Shown piece after piece: positions 41,070-50,251 of a DNA stretch of 64,000 nt. Position numbers and translations under genes: made by a program. The notes beneath the pieces are model-generated. The model saw only the letters and a list, made by a program, of their open reading frames with translations, had not been told where the DNA came from and made no database searches. Position 1 is the first letter of the stretch; the number at the start of each line of letters is the position of its first letter. Source of the stretch: Cryobacterium sp. PH31-L1 (lineage in GTDB: Bacteria > Actinomycetota > Actinomycetes > Actinomycetales > Microbacteriaceae). Location of the stretch: assembly GCF_030063145.1 (NCBI RefSeq), contig NZ_JASISM010000006.1, positions 124,001 to 188,000 of the forward strand. The letters run 5' to 3'.

Positions 41070-42737
41070 ATGAAGGACATCAAGATGATCCGCGGGCAAA
41101 CCGAAAGCAGCTCCAGCGCCACACCGACCGATACTCCATTGACCACGCCGGGCGCCGGGATCGACAACCTCGGGCAGCTCATCCTGCGCGCCGCAGCGCG
41201 GTGGCCCCAACAGACCGCATGGCGTTTCGATGAGACCTCTGACACCCTTTCGTTCAGCCAAGTCGAGCTGGTCACCCGCAACTTGGCCGGGGAACTGGCC
41301 GCTGCCGGCATCCGCTCGGGCGATCACGTCGCCGTGCTCGCGCGTAACACTCTGGATTTTCCAGCGGCCTGGCTTGCCCTGGCCCGTCTGGGTGCGGTTA
41401 TTGTGCCGCTCAATGTGAACTACCGACTCACCGACGCCAGCCACGTCGTGGCCCACGCCCGGGCAAGCTTTATTCTCGCCGTTGACGAGTTTCGCCTGTT
41501 GGCCACCGAGGTTGGCGAGCGATGCCCCAACGTGCGCGCAGTCTTATCGCTCGACGAGATGCTGACCAAGTGGCGCTCTGGTGGCCCGGCCAACATCGTC
41601 CCGACTCTGGATCAGTCCACGCGCGACCACACCGCGAACATTCAATACACCTCGGGTACGACGGGCAAGCCGAAGGGATGCGTGTTGGGCCACGACTATT
41701 GGTTGTCGATCGCCACGACCATGGAGAACGACTTTCCGTTCCTCGCGCCCACCGATGTGATGCTCACCGTTCAGCCGTTTCACTACATCGACCCGCAGTG
41801 GAATGTCGTCAGCGCCCTGCTCTCGGGCGCCGAACTCGTGGTGCTCGACCGATTCCACCCGAGCACGTTCTGGCAGCAGGTACGCGCGTACGAGGTCACC
41901 TACTTCTACTGCCTCGGCCTCATGCCCACGCTGCTGCTGAAAATGCCCGTTTCACCAGACGACCGCAACAACCGCGTTCGGGCGATCCAGGCCTCAGCCA
42001 TTCCGGCGGGGCTACATCGCACCCTCGAGGAACGATGGGGCGTGCCGTGGTACGAGGCCTACGGCATGACCGAGACTGGCGCAGACCTGTACGTCGATGA
42101 ACTCGAACACGACGAACTCGTAGGCAGCGGATGCCTGGGCCGACCACGAAGCCACCGCGAAGCACTTGTTGTCAATAGTGCCAACCAACCGTGCGCTTCG
42201 GGGGAGGTCGGTGCGCTGCTCCTGCGCGGTGCCGGCTTGATGGACGCCTACTACGACGACCCTGCAGCCACTGAAAGCGCCTTTGCGGGGGGATGGTTCC
42301 ACACCGGTGACCTTGCCAGTGTCGATTCGGCGGGGCGCCTCTACTATCGCGGGCGCACCAAGGACATGATTCGGCGAAGCGGCGAGAATATCTCCGCGAT
42401 CGAGGTTGAAGAAGTGCTCGGCATGCATGTGTCGGTCGATCTCGTAGCCGTCGTGCCGATCGCCGACGAGCTTCGGGGCGAGGAGGTGCTCGCGTATATC
42501 GTCAGTGCGGAAACGGTCGGCAGCATTCGGCCTCAGTCTGATGCGGCGCGTGAGCTCTTCAAGAGCGTGCAGGCGCACTGCGCTGCCGAGTTGGCCTACT
42601 TCAAAGTGCCCCGATATTGGAAGCTCCTGGATGACCTGCCCCGCACCGTCTCGGAACGGATCGCCAAGCACGAGTTGGCCCAAGCCGGCAGCCTGTCGGG
42701 TACCTGGGATGCAACGGAAGGCCGATGGAATGACTGA
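41070..42737 (+). CDS. Acyl-CoA synthetase (AMP-forming, class I adenylate-forming)
   Basis: 555 residues. The ATP-binding P-loop is YTSGTTGKPKGCVLGH, followed by YEAYGMTETGADLY, GWFHTGDLASVDSAGRLYYRGRTKDMIRRSGENIS (A8 hinge) and VSERIAKHELA with the C-terminal catalytic Lys region. It resembles CaiC/crotonobetaine-CoA ligase and medium-chain acid ligases. It activates the carboxylic acid made by the upstream hydrolytic and oxidative steps. The first ATG at 41070 was taken; another ATG lies at 41085. Confidence 0.87.
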   Translation: MKDIKMIRGQTESSSSATPTDTPLTTPGAGIDNLGQLILRAAARWPQQTAWRFDETSDTLSFSQVELVTRNLAGELAAAGIRSGDHVAVLARNTLDFPAAWLALARLGAVIVPLNVNYRLTDASHVVAHARASFILAVDEFRLLATEVGERCPNVRAVLSLDEMLTKWRSGGPANIVPTLDQSTRDHTANIQYTSGTTGKPKGCVLGHDYWLSIATTMENDFPFLAPTDVMLTVQPFHYIDPQWNVVSALLSGAELVVLDRFHPSTFWQQVRAYEVTYFYCLGLMPTLLLKMPVSPDDRNNRVRAIQASAIPAGLHRTLEERWGVPWYEAYGMTETGADLYVDELEHDELVGSGCLGRPRSHREALVVNSANQPCASGEVGALLLRGAGLMDAYYDDPAATESAFAGGWFHTGDLASVDSAGRLYYRGRTKDMIRRSGENISAIEVEEVLGMHVSVDLVAVVPIADELRGEEVLAYIVSAETVGSIRPQSDAARELFKSVQAHCAAELAYFKVPRYWKLLDDLPRTVSERIAKHELAQAGSLSGTWDATEGRWND

Positions 42738-42762
42738 ATCCCCGAGTTTCACCGAATACAAT

Positions 42763-42776
42763 CGATCGAACGATCG
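42763..42776. promoter_or_regulatory. Operator-like motif CGATCG-AA-CGATCG (site 3)
   Basis: Two exact CGATCG half-sites separated by two bases, in the 69-base gap before the TetR-family gene. The position suggests autoregulation and an internal promoter for the tetR-thiolase-reductase-MaoC-amidohydrolase genes. Confidence 0.62.
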
Positions 42777-42806
42777 GACTCTGAGTTCGTGTCTGAAGGA
42801 GTTGTT

Positions 42807-43544
42807 TTGTCTAAACCCGGCGTGCCGTCACCGGCCATCAATGAGACGCACCAGCGCATCCTCGAATCCGCCGTGCGACTGTTCGCAGACCGTGGGTTCT
42901 ACGGCACAGGTATTCGTGAGCTCGCCGCGAGCGCAGGACTGTCCACGGCCAGCCTCTATCACTACATGGGCACCAAAGAACGATTGCTCTTTCAGATCAT
43001 GCATGACGCACTCCAGCGCCTCGTACTGGCCGCGTCGATCATCGAAGCGCAATCGGACGACGTGCGGGTACGTCTTGACCGTCTCGTGCGCATGCACGTC
43101 GTCACTCACGCCCTCAGCCGTGATGCCTCCAATGTTGTCGACAACCAAGTCGGAGCCCTTGATCCGGTCGACCGCTTGGTCATCGTGGAACAACGAGACG
43201 CCTACGAGCGTTTCTGGGCGCACGCGATCCGCGACGGCGTCGATGCCGGATATTTCCACGTACCCGACCAGAGCTCGGCGCGCATGGCAATCCTCGAAAT
43301 GTCCTCCGGCGTTGCTCGCTGGTACTCAGCTGGAGGCAAGTACTCCGTCGATGAGATTGCCGACATCCACGTCGACCTCGCCGCGAGTCTCCTGCACGGT
43401 GGCGGCACCCGCTTCGACCGCCCACAAACGGAACCGCACCTGGACATCCACGAGCTGGTGGAGAGCATCTGGGCCATTCGATTGCCCGAGCGGGCGAGTT
43501 CCCCGGGCACAAAAGCAGCACAAGCTAAACGCGTCCCGCGCTGA
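42807..43544 (+). CDS. TetR/AcrR-family regulator, likely controller of the catabolic regulon
   Basis: 245 residues from TTG 42807, preferred because GAAGGAG lies five bases before it; a GTG at 42789 would add six residues. The N-terminal helix-turn-helix is typical (ILESAVRLFADRGFYGTGIRELAASAGLSTASLYHYMGTKERLLFQIM). The C-terminal ligand domain (about 75-215) resembles those of acyl-CoA-responsive KstR/FadR-type TetR proteins. It lies immediately downstream of operator site 3, so autoregulation is expected. An acyl-CoA intermediate is a plausible effector. Confidence 0.85.
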   Translation: MSKPGVPSPAINETHQRILESAVRLFADRGFYGTGIRELAASAGLSTASLYHYMGTKERLLFQIMHDALQRLVLAASIIEAQSDDVRVRLDRLVRMHVVTHALSRDASNVVDNQVGALDPVDRLVIVEQRDAYERFWAHAIRDGVDAGYFHVPDQSSARMAILEMSSGVARWYSAGGKYSVDEIADIHVDLAASLLHGGGTRFDRPQTEPHLDIHELVESIWAIRLPERASSPGTKAAQAKRVPR

Positions 43545-43567
43545 ACTGGCCGGATGGGAGGCCCCTC

Positions 43568-44797
43568 GTGTCTGAGCCGGTCATCGTCGCCACCGCGCGC
43601 ACCCCGATCGGACGCGCTTTCAAGGGCAGTCTGGCCGCCGAACGTCCCGAAGACCTTGCTGCCGCGGCGATCACCGCAGCACTAAGCCAGATTCCGCAGC
43701 TGAATCCGCACGAGATCGACGACCTCATCGTCGGTTGCGGTGTGCCCGGCGGGATTCAAGGCAGCAACCTTGCCCGGGTCATCGCCGTTCAGCTGGGCTG
43801 GGACACAGTGCCGGGCGTGATCGTATCCAGGTTCTGCGCATCGTCCCTCCAAAGCATCCGCTCGGCGGCCCACGCGATTCGCGCCGGCGAGGGCGACGTC
43901 TTTATCGCCGCGGGCGTCGAATCCATTTCGAGCTTCGCTCAAACGAATGTTGACGGCTCACCCCAGGCGCACAGCCCCAATTTTGCGGCTGCGGCCGAGC
44001 GAAGCGGGCTGAGAGCCGCTCTGAACGCTCAATCAGCCGCGCCGTGGCGTGACCCGCGCGAAGACGGAGCGCTGCCCGACGTCTACATTCAGATGGGTCA
44101 GACTGCCGAAAACGTAGCCTCCCTAACGGGGATCACTCGTCTCGACCAGGACGTTTTTGCCCTGCGCAGTCAGACGCTTACGGCCGCTTCCGCCGCCAGC
44201 GGTTTCTGGGCTGAGGAAATCAGTCCGTATCGCCGCGCAGACGGTTCGTTCGTACGCGCAGATGACAGCCCACGGCCGCAGACTACGCTCGAAGCACTTG
44301 CCGCGCTGCAACCGGCATTTCGGGCTGGCGGATCGGTGACGGCGGGCAACAGCTGTCCGCTCAACGACGGCGCTGCAGCCGTGGTGATCATGTCCGATGA
44401 CCGGGCACGGGAGCTGGGTATCGTGCCGTTGGCACGCATCCTCGGGACCGGAGTGTCCGCAGTGTCACCGGAGATCATGGGCATCGGGCCAGTTGGTGCA
44501 ATTTCTCGGCTTCTCGATCGGCTGGGAATGCCCCTGAGCCAGATCGATGAATTCGAGATCAACGAAGCTTTTGCCGTGCAAGTGCTGTCGAACATTCGGG
44601 CCCTGAGAATTGATCCGGCGCGCGTAAACGTGAACGGCGGAAGCCTCGCTGTTGGCCACCCCTACGGCATGACCGGCGCCCGGATTGCGACAACCCTCGT
44701 GAACTCCTTAAGGGTTCACGACAAGCAATTCGGAATGGAAGCAATGTGCGTTGCCGGCGGGCAGGGCATGGCCCTGGCACTTGAACGCATGAGCTGA
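43568..44797 (+). CDS. Acetyl-CoA C-acyltransferase (thiolase)
   Basis: 409 residues from GTG 43568 with GGGAGG upstream. Thiolase hallmarks: nucleophile Cys in VSRFCASSLQSI, NEAFAVQVLSNI, GGSLAVGHPYGMTGARI (catalytic His) and the second Cys in MCVAGGQGMA. The order and length are those of degradative thiolases (FadA/PcaF type), cleaving a 3-oxoacyl-CoA to acetyl-CoA plus a shortened acyl-CoA. It is placed with the reductase and MaoC genes as a beta-oxidation block. Confidence 0.9.
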   Translation: MSEPVIVATARTPIGRAFKGSLAAERPEDLAAAAITAALSQIPQLNPHEIDDLIVGCGVPGGIQGSNLARVIAVQLGWDTVPGVIVSRFCASSLQSIRSAAHAIRAGEGDVFIAAGVESISSFAQTNVDGSPQAHSPNFAAAAERSGLRAALNAQSAAPWRDPREDGALPDVYIQMGQTAENVASLTGITRLDQDVFALRSQTLTAASAASGFWAEEISPYRRADGSFVRADDSPRPQTTLEALAALQPAFRAGGSVTAGNSCPLNDGAAAVVIMSDDRARELGIVPLARILGTGVSAVSPEIMGIGPVGAISRLLDRLGMPLSQIDEFEINEAFAVQVLSNIRALRIDPARVNVNGGSLAVGHPYGMTGARIATTLVNSLRVHDKQFGMEAMCVAGGQGMALALERMS

Positions 44798-44838
44798 TCA
44801 GCACAACCAATCGCAACAACTAACGGGTGGGGAGTCCA

Positions 44839-45600
44839 ATGACAACAACAACGAGACCGGTCGCGATTGTGACGGGTGGCGCACAAGGCATCGGTGCGGC
44901 GATCGCGCGACGGCTGGCCGCAGACGGAATGGCGGTCGCCGTTCTTGACCTAAACCTCGCCGCTGCCGAGGACTGCGTGCGAGACCTCGTTGCGGGGGGA
45001 GCCACAGCCATCGCCGTGCAGGTCGATGTAGCGGATGAGGTCTCTGTGGCAAGCGCTGTGGCACTCGTTGCAGAGCAGCTTGGAGCCCCCCAGGTTCTTG
45101 TGAACAACGCGGGAGTTCTGCGCGACAACATGCTGTTCAAGATGACGACTGTCGACTGGGATCTCGTGCTGGGTGTGCACCTGCGCGGCGCTTTTCTCAT
45201 GTCCCGCGCGGTGCAAAGCCACATGGTGGCGGCGAACTGGGGACGCATCGTCAACCTGTCAAGCACTTCGGCGCTCGGCAACCGCGGTCAGGCCAACTAC
45301 GCGGCGGCTAAAGCGGGAGTTCAGGGATTCACCAAGACGTTGGCTTGGGAACTCGGCCCATACGGGGTGACCGTGAACGCGGTCGCGCCAGGGTTCATCG
45401 CGACCGATATGACTCGCGCTACGGCCGAGCGGCTCGGCGTCACTTTTGAAGACTTCCAGGCAAGCGCTGCGGCCACGATTGCTGTGCGCCGGGTTGGCGA
45501 CCCCGACGACGTCGCGGAGGCGGTGGCCTTCTTTGTCGGAGTCGGTGCTGGCTTCGTGTCCGGTCAGATTCTGTATGTGGCCGGCGGTCCGCATGGCTGA
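44839..45600 (+). CDS. SDR-family 3-oxoacyl reductase / 3-hydroxyacyl-CoA dehydrogenase
   Basis: 253 residues from ATG 44839 behind GGGGAG (a start 12 bases earlier is less likely). Cofactor motif VTGGAQGIGAAIA, NNAGV, and the catalytic Ser-Tyr-Lys set in VNLSSTSALGNRGQANYAAAKAG place it with FabG-like SDRs. Next to a thiolase and an enoyl hydratase it most likely acts as the 3-hydroxyacyl-CoA dehydrogenase. It overlaps the MaoC gene by eight bases. Confidence 0.85.
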   Translation: MTTTTRPVAIVTGGAQGIGAAIARRLAADGMAVAVLDLNLAAAEDCVRDLVAGGATAIAVQVDVADEVSVASAVALVAEQLGAPQVLVNNAGVLRDNMLFKMTTVDWDLVLGVHLRGAFLMSRAVQSHMVAANWGRIVNLSSTSALGNRGQANYAAAKAGVQGFTKTLAWELGPYGVTVNAVAPGFIATDMTRATAERLGVTFEDFQASAAATIAVRRVGDPDDVAEAVAFFVGVGAGFVSGQILYVAGGPHG

Positions 45601-46084
45601 ATCGGCCCTGCCACGGGTGTTCTCGGGGGTTGACGCCGTGACGGCTGCGTGCGGCGAGGAGCTTGGACCCACCCCTTGGCTGCTGATCAGCCAGGACGAT
45701 GTGGATGCCTTCGCCCGCGTCACGCAGGATTGGCAGACGCTGCACTGCGACCCTGCGTTTGCGGCGCTGTCACCGTGGGGCACGACCATCGTTCACGGAT
45801 ATCTGACGATGTCGCTTCTCAGCTTCTTTGCCGGTCAGCTGTACCGTGTCGAGGGCGTCGCTCACGTGCTCAACTACGGCATTGACAAGCTGCGCTTTCC
45901 TGCGCCCGTTCCGGTCGGCTCGCGCATTCGTGCCCGCGCCGTTGTCGGATCGTTCGCCATGAAAGGGGAACTAGGAGTTTTCGGTGTCACTTACAGCATC
46001 GAGGTTGAGGGTGCCGCGAAACCGTGCCTCGTCGCAGAAACACTCGTAGGTCTCGTACCCGTCGGCGCTCCAGAAAGCAGATAG
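45593..46084 (+). CDS. MaoC-family dehydratase (R-hydratase type)
   Basis: 163 residues from ATG 45593, overlapping the SDR stop. The hot-dog hydratase motif is visible as ARVTQDWQTLHCDPAFAALSPWGTTIVHGYLTMSLL with the catalytic Asp and His. It would hydrate an enoyl-CoA to the R-hydroxy isomer, an alternative to the crotonase at 39703. Having both hydratases suggests that two enoyl-CoA species, or both stereoisomers, are handled. Confidence 0.85.
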   Translation: MAESALPRVFSGVDAVTAACGEELGPTPWLLISQDDVDAFARVTQDWQTLHCDPAFAALSPWGTTIVHGYLTMSLLSFFAGQLYRVEGVAHVLNYGIDKLRFPAPVPVGSRIRARAVVGSFAMKGELGVFGVTYSIEVEGAAKPCLVAETLVGLVPVGAPESR

Positions 46085-46089
46085 ACGTT

Positions 46090-47730
46090 ATGGCCATGCC
46101 ACCGCTCGACCTCATCATTCGAAATGCCACTGTGCTCACCATGGACGACCGCCGGCCGGGGGCTGGGGCGATCGGAGTCCTCCATGGCCGAGTCGTCGCG
46201 GTCGGGGCCGACCTCGATGGGTATGCGGCAACGCGGCAGATCGATGGTGCAGGGTTGACCGTTTTGCCCGGATTCAACGACGTGCACTGCCACACCACGT
46301 GGTTTGGCTTGTCTCTCACTGAAATCGATTGCGCTCCGCTCCGTCGACTGGACGACGTGTACGCGGCCCTTTCCGCGAATATCGCTGAGACGGCGGAGGG
46401 AAACTGGGTTTTAGCGTCCGGGTTCAACCACCAGTCGTTTGGCGGACAGTATCCCGATATCGCCATTTTGGACCGGCTCGCACCGAAGCATCCACTGTTT
46501 ATTCGACACAATTCCGGTCATGCCGGCATCGTTAACACGGCGGCACTTGAACTGGCCGGGTTCCTGGCCGCGGATTGGGTCGAGGAAGACGGCGCCCTAG
46601 CCGTGCGTGACGCCGGGGGGCACTTCACTGGATTGCTCGAAGAGCGTGCCCAACAGCAGGTCCAAGATCTCTTCCTGCCGCACTCCCAGCGAACAATCAC
46701 GGCTGCGATAGACCGAGCTACGTCGGTCTACGCAGCAGAAGGAATCACGAGCTTTACTGAAGCAGGAATCGGCGGCGGTTGGATTGGTCACAGCCCGCTC
46801 GAGCTGGCGGCGTATCAGGCGGCACTCGACACTGGCGTGCTTTCTGCGCGGGCACAACTCATGGTGGCACTCGACGCACTCCACCCCGTGGTCGGGCACG
46901 CAGACGACCCGATCAAGCTGGGGCTCGACCTTGGCGTGCGAACCGGATTCGGCAACGATCTCCTGAGAGTCGGGCCGACGAAGGTGTTTCTGGACGGCTC
47001 GTTGCTGGGTCTGACTGCCGCAATGAATGATCCGTATTGCGTGGGTGCGGCGCACAACCACGGCTATTTTCAGGGCGATGTCGGGCAGCTCACGGAGCGC
47101 ATCCTCGCTGCCTACCGGTCGGGCTGGTCCATCGCAGCGCACGCCATTGGGGATTCCGCCATAGACCTCGCGATCGAGATATTCGAGCAAGCGCGGTCAC
47201 TCTACGGCGACCGCCCTGTGCCGAATCGTATCGAGCATGGTGGCGTCATAACGGATGCTCACCTCGCCCGAATCAAAACCGTGGGTGCGATCGTGGTGCC
47301 GCAGCCAGGCTTCATCCGAGCCTTTGGTGTGGAGATGGCCCGCGCCCTCGGAGCTGACCGGGTGCCGCTGTCCTACCGCGCAGCATCACTTCTCTCGGCA
47401 GGTATTCCTTTACCTGGCAGTTCGGACCGTCCGGTGACGTCGGGCAACGTGCTGCGCAATGTTCAGGCTTTTGTCGAACGACTCGACGCTGCCGGCGCGG
47501 TCTATGGGCCGGACGAGCGCATCAGTGTCGCCGAGGCGCTGAGGGCCTACACGCTGGGCTCGGCGCAAACGACGGGCGCTGGCAACGTCGTCGGGAGTAT
47601 CGCACCCGGAAAGCTCGCTGACTTCGTCTTGCTCGATCGCAACCCGTTGACGACACCGGTTGAGTCCATCGCCCAGATCGGGGTCGCGGCAACGATGATG
47701 AACGGTGAGTTCACGTACGACCAGCGCTAG
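46090..47730 (+). CDS. YtcJ-like amidohydrolase family protein
   Basis: 546 residues from ATG 46090. Amidohydrolase-3 landmarks: LPGFNDVHCHTTWFGLSL (metal-binding His-x-His), FIRHNSGHAGIVNTAAL, the active-site region AAHAIGDSAIDLAIEIF, RIEHGGVI and a C-terminal GKLADFVLLDRNPL. YtcJ-type enzymes hydrolyse amides or cyclic amides using bound metal. It could open a ring or release an amine in the pathway. Last gene of the rightward operon, followed after one base by a hairpin. Confidence 0.85.
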   Translation: MAMPPLDLIIRNATVLTMDDRRPGAGAIGVLHGRVVAVGADLDGYAATRQIDGAGLTVLPGFNDVHCHTTWFGLSLTEIDCAPLRRLDDVYAALSANIAETAEGNWVLASGFNHQSFGGQYPDIAILDRLAPKHPLFIRHNSGHAGIVNTAALELAGFLAADWVEEDGALAVRDAGGHFTGLLEERAQQQVQDLFLPHSQRTITAAIDRATSVYAAEGITSFTEAGIGGGWIGHSPLELAAYQAALDTGVLSARAQLMVALDALHPVVGHADDPIKLGLDLGVRTGFGNDLLRVGPTKVFLDGSLLGLTAAMNDPYCVGAAHNHGYFQGDVGQLTERILAAYRSGWSIAAHAIGDSAIDLAIEIFEQARSLYGDRPVPNRIEHGGVITDAHLARIKTVGAIVVPQPGFIRAFGVEMARALGADRVPLSYRAASLLSAGIPLPGSSDRPVTSGNVLRNVQAFVERLDAAGAVYGPDERISVAEALRAYTLGSAQTTGAGNVVGSIAPGKLADFVLLDRNPLTTPVESIAQIGVAATMMNGEFTYDQR

Positions 47731-47731
47731 T

Positions 47732-47763
47732 GGCCCCGCTCCTACAACCGGAGAAGCGGGGCC
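47732..47763 (+). terminator. Hairpin between convergent amidohydrolase and monooxygenase genes
   Basis: The arms 47732-47740 and 47755-47763 (GGCCCCGCT and its complement) form a 9-bp GC-rich stem directly after the stop. No T-run. It probably ends the rightward operon, which faces the minus-strand monooxygenase gene ending at 47800. Confidence 0.6.
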
Positions 47764-47799
47764 CGTGCAGTCATGTAGGGGCTAGCGGACTCTCGGACG

Positions 47800-49215
47800 C
47801 TACGCCGCAGTCACCTGCGCTTCCATGCGGCTCCGCCGCGGCAAGGACGCGTAGAAGTCCTCATCATCGAAGCCGGTCGGTACGGCGATGCCGAATTCTG
47901 TGCGGGCTGCCTGCGGAATAGTAGCCAGAAGCATCTGCGCGTCGTACTGATTCTCGTTGCGCGGGGTGTCGACGAAGGGAAAACCTGCCGTCATGTCCGG
48001 GTCGTATTCGGTCTTGAACCGGCGAAGGCCCTCTGCGTTCTCCCCGGTCAACGTCGCGTGCGCATCGGCTGCGGCGAAGTTGGCGAAGTAGTCGAAAACC
48101 GTCCAGCCTGCGCCGACCGCTGCGTGGAGGCTGCCACCGGAGTAGATACCCTCCACTCCGGGGAAGAACAGTGCGAGGTGCAGGTGCGGGTGGCCGCGCC
48201 GGTACTCGACCAGTCCGTCCGGGAGAAAGTCGTAGTGCACCTCGTACCCGGTCGCGAAGACGATGACGTCGACGTCCTCGGAGGTTCCATCGTCAAAATA
48301 CACGGTTGAGCCATCGATTCGATCGAGGTCTGGGTGACGCGTGAGCAGTCCGTGTGAAAACGCGTGCAGCACGGTATTGCTCACGATCGGGTGCGTTTCA
48401 CCGACTGGCCCGTCCGGTATGGGGAGCCCGTAGGCAGACAGATCACCGACGGTGGAGAGCACGACGTCCATGAAATCTGCGGGTTCAAGCCCGTCCATCC
48501 ACGGTCGGGGCGTGATCTGCGCTCGGCCGTCGAACAGGTCAGGCAGGGCCACACCAAAGATCTGCTTGGGAAAGAAATAGTACGGCCGTCGAGTCGATAG
48601 GGACGCAGCGTCAGCATGGAAGGCGGCATCCGACGCGATGTCGACGCCGCTGTTACCCGCACCGACCACGAGCACCCGCTTGCCATTCAGCTCCTCGGTC
48701 GAGCGATAGTCCTTCGCGTGGATCGCACGACCGGTGAAGGAGTCGAGACCGGGGATGTTCGGAACGAGCGGCTGCCACTGCGACCCGATCGCCGAGTATA
48801 TTCCGCGGTAGCGACGCGTTTCACCGGTAGACAACAGCACGTTCCAGTAGCGGCCGCCCGCAGTGTCGACCGGCGTGGCCGTGACGACGGACAGCCCGAA
48901 CTCGCAGAGTTCGTCGAGCTGAAACTCGTGTGCGAAGTCCTGAATGTAGGCGTAGAGGTCCGACCACCGTGGGTACATCGGCAGGTCGTCAGACATGGGG
49001 AATCCGACGAATCCACCGGCCACCCGAGACGAGATCATGCTGCACGTTTCATACATCGGGGTTCCGGGGTTGTCCATGTCCCAGAGACCGCCGAGCCGGG
49101 TGTGGCGTTCAATGATGTCAACGTCGATGCCGTATCGGCGGAAGGCCCGAGCGGCGATGAGCCCGTTGACACCGGCACCGATGATCAGATAGCGGGTGGG
49201 AAGTTCGTTGGTCAT
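47800..49215 (-). CDS. Flavin-containing monooxygenase (class B, FMO-type fingerprint)
   Basis: 471 residues from ATG 49215. Two dinucleotide motifs, GAGVNG (13-18, FAD) and GAGNSG near 185-190 (NADPH), flank the fingerprint F-x-G-x-x-x-H-x-x-x-Y at 160-170. The Tyr at its end marks FMO rather than the Trp-Pro/Asp of Baeyer-Villiger enzymes, so N- or S-oxygenation is more likely than ketone ring expansion, although some FMOs do the latter. It lies downstream of an SDR gene on the same strand (53-base gap) and probably forms a two-gene operon controlled by the divergent LysR regulator. Confidence 0.85.
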   Translation of the reverse strand: MTNELPTRYLIIGAGVNGLIAARAFRRYGIDVDIIERHTRLGGLWDMDNPGTPMYETCSMISSRVAGGFVGFPMSDDLPMYPRWSDLYAYIQDFAHEFQLDELCEFGLSVVTATPVDTAGGRYWNVLLSTGETRRYRGIYSAIGSQWQPLVPNIPGLDSFTGRAIHAKDYRSTEELNGKRVLVVGAGNSGVDIASDAAFHADAASLSTRRPYYFFPKQIFGVALPDLFDGRAQITPRPWMDGLEPADFMDVVLSTVGDLSAYGLPIPDGPVGETHPIVSNTVLHAFSHGLLTRHPDLDRIDGSTVYFDDGTSEDVDVIVFATGYEVHYDFLPDGLVEYRRGHPHLHLALFFPGVEGIYSGGSLHAAVGAGWTVFDYFANFAAADAHATLTGENAEGLRRFKTEYDPDMTAGFPFVDTPRNENQYDAQMLLATIPQAARTEFGIAVPTGFDDEDFYASLPRRSRMEAQVTAA

Positions 49216-49268
49216 AGAATTCTCTCTTTCGTCAAGATCGCAGAATGGCGTATGCATCACCGGGTGGA

Positions 49269-50048
49269 CTAGGTCAGAACTGTGCCGCCATCAACGGCCA
49301 GCGTCTGGCCTGTGATGTTCTTGGCTTTCTCACTGAGAAAAAAGGCCGTCGCTTCGGCGACGTCTTCCGGCTCTTGCGGCCGCCCCATGGGTACGTTCTG
49401 ATCCACGATGCCGGCGAAGATTTGTTCGTCGGTCACGTCGGCCAGCGCCGCATTGCTCTCGCGCATGAAGGGCACGCTATTGCGCCACATGTCGGTGTAG
49501 ATAAACCCGGGCATGATCGCATTCGAGCGGATGCCTTTGCGCCCGTAACCGCGCGCGAAGCTGTGACTCAGTTCGATGACCGCAGCCTTCGAGGCACCGT
49601 AATGCGCCAGCACGTCGTTGCCCGAGCGCGCGCCGATCGACGAGATATTGACAATGGATGCCGGAGCCGTCGCGACGCGAACAAACGCCTGCGACATCAG
49701 GAAGGTTCCCTTGGTATTGATTTCGAATACACGATCCCACTGCTGCGGCTGAAGTTCTTCGATGCCGCAGAAACCGCCGATACCTGCGGCGTTGACCAAG
49801 CCAGTCACGGCGCCCTCTTGGCTGGCTCGCTCAAACAGAGCCGTGACCTGGTCGGGGTCACTCACGTCGCAGACATGAGAAACGACGCGGGCACTTGAGC
49901 TTGCGCCGATGCTCTCGACAACCGCTTGCAGTGCCTGTTCCTGAATGTCGGTCAGAACGACGACGTCGAAGTCGTCGGCGACGCGAGCGGCGATTGCCGA
50001 CCCCAGTCCGCCTGCTGCCCCGGTAACAATCACAACTCTTGTATTCAC
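49269..50048 (-). CDS. Short-chain dehydrogenase/reductase
   Basis: 259 residues. Cofactor motif VTGAAGGLGSAIAARV, NAAGIGG, and catalytic IVNISSIGARSGNDVLAHYGASKAA with Ser, Tyr and Lys. The Asp-rich strand after the second beta sheet (VVLTDIQE) suggests NAD preference. The substrate is unknown, probably an alcohol/ketone step paired with the monooxygenase. It is divergent from the LysR regulator across a 203-base spacer. Confidence 0.85.
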   Translation of the reverse strand: MNTRVVIVTGAAGGLGSAIAARVADDFDVVVLTDIQEQALQAVVESIGASSSARVVSHVCDVSDPDQVTALFERASQEGAVTGLVNAAGIGGFCGIEELQPQQWDRVFEINTKGTFLMSQAFVRVATAPASIVNISSIGARSGNDVLAHYGASKAAVIELSHSFARGYGRKGIRSNAIMPGFIYTDMWRNSVPFMRESNAALADVTDEQIFAGIVDQNVPMGRPQEPEDVAEATAFFLSEKAKNITGQTLAVDGGTVLT

Positions 50049-50251
50049 TACGACTCCTCATTGAGTGGTGGATGGCGAGAGTGCAGGCATCCGTTTTCGT
50101 GGAACCTGACTCTCGTTGGTTCGAGATTGAGTCTCCGTGTGGCGGGCCTCGAAGTACATGTCGCAAACCGTGCGTGTGCGCACGAACTTCTTATGGGGCG
50201 TCGAACCGGTGGCATCTACACTGTGAACACCTGCCAAGGAGGGCGACGCGC

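Noticed and set aside
47800..49215. Baeyer-Villiger monooxygenase
   Set aside because: The fingerprint ends in Tyr rather than the Trp-Pro/Asp of Baeyer-Villiger enzymes, so the FMO assignment is preferred.
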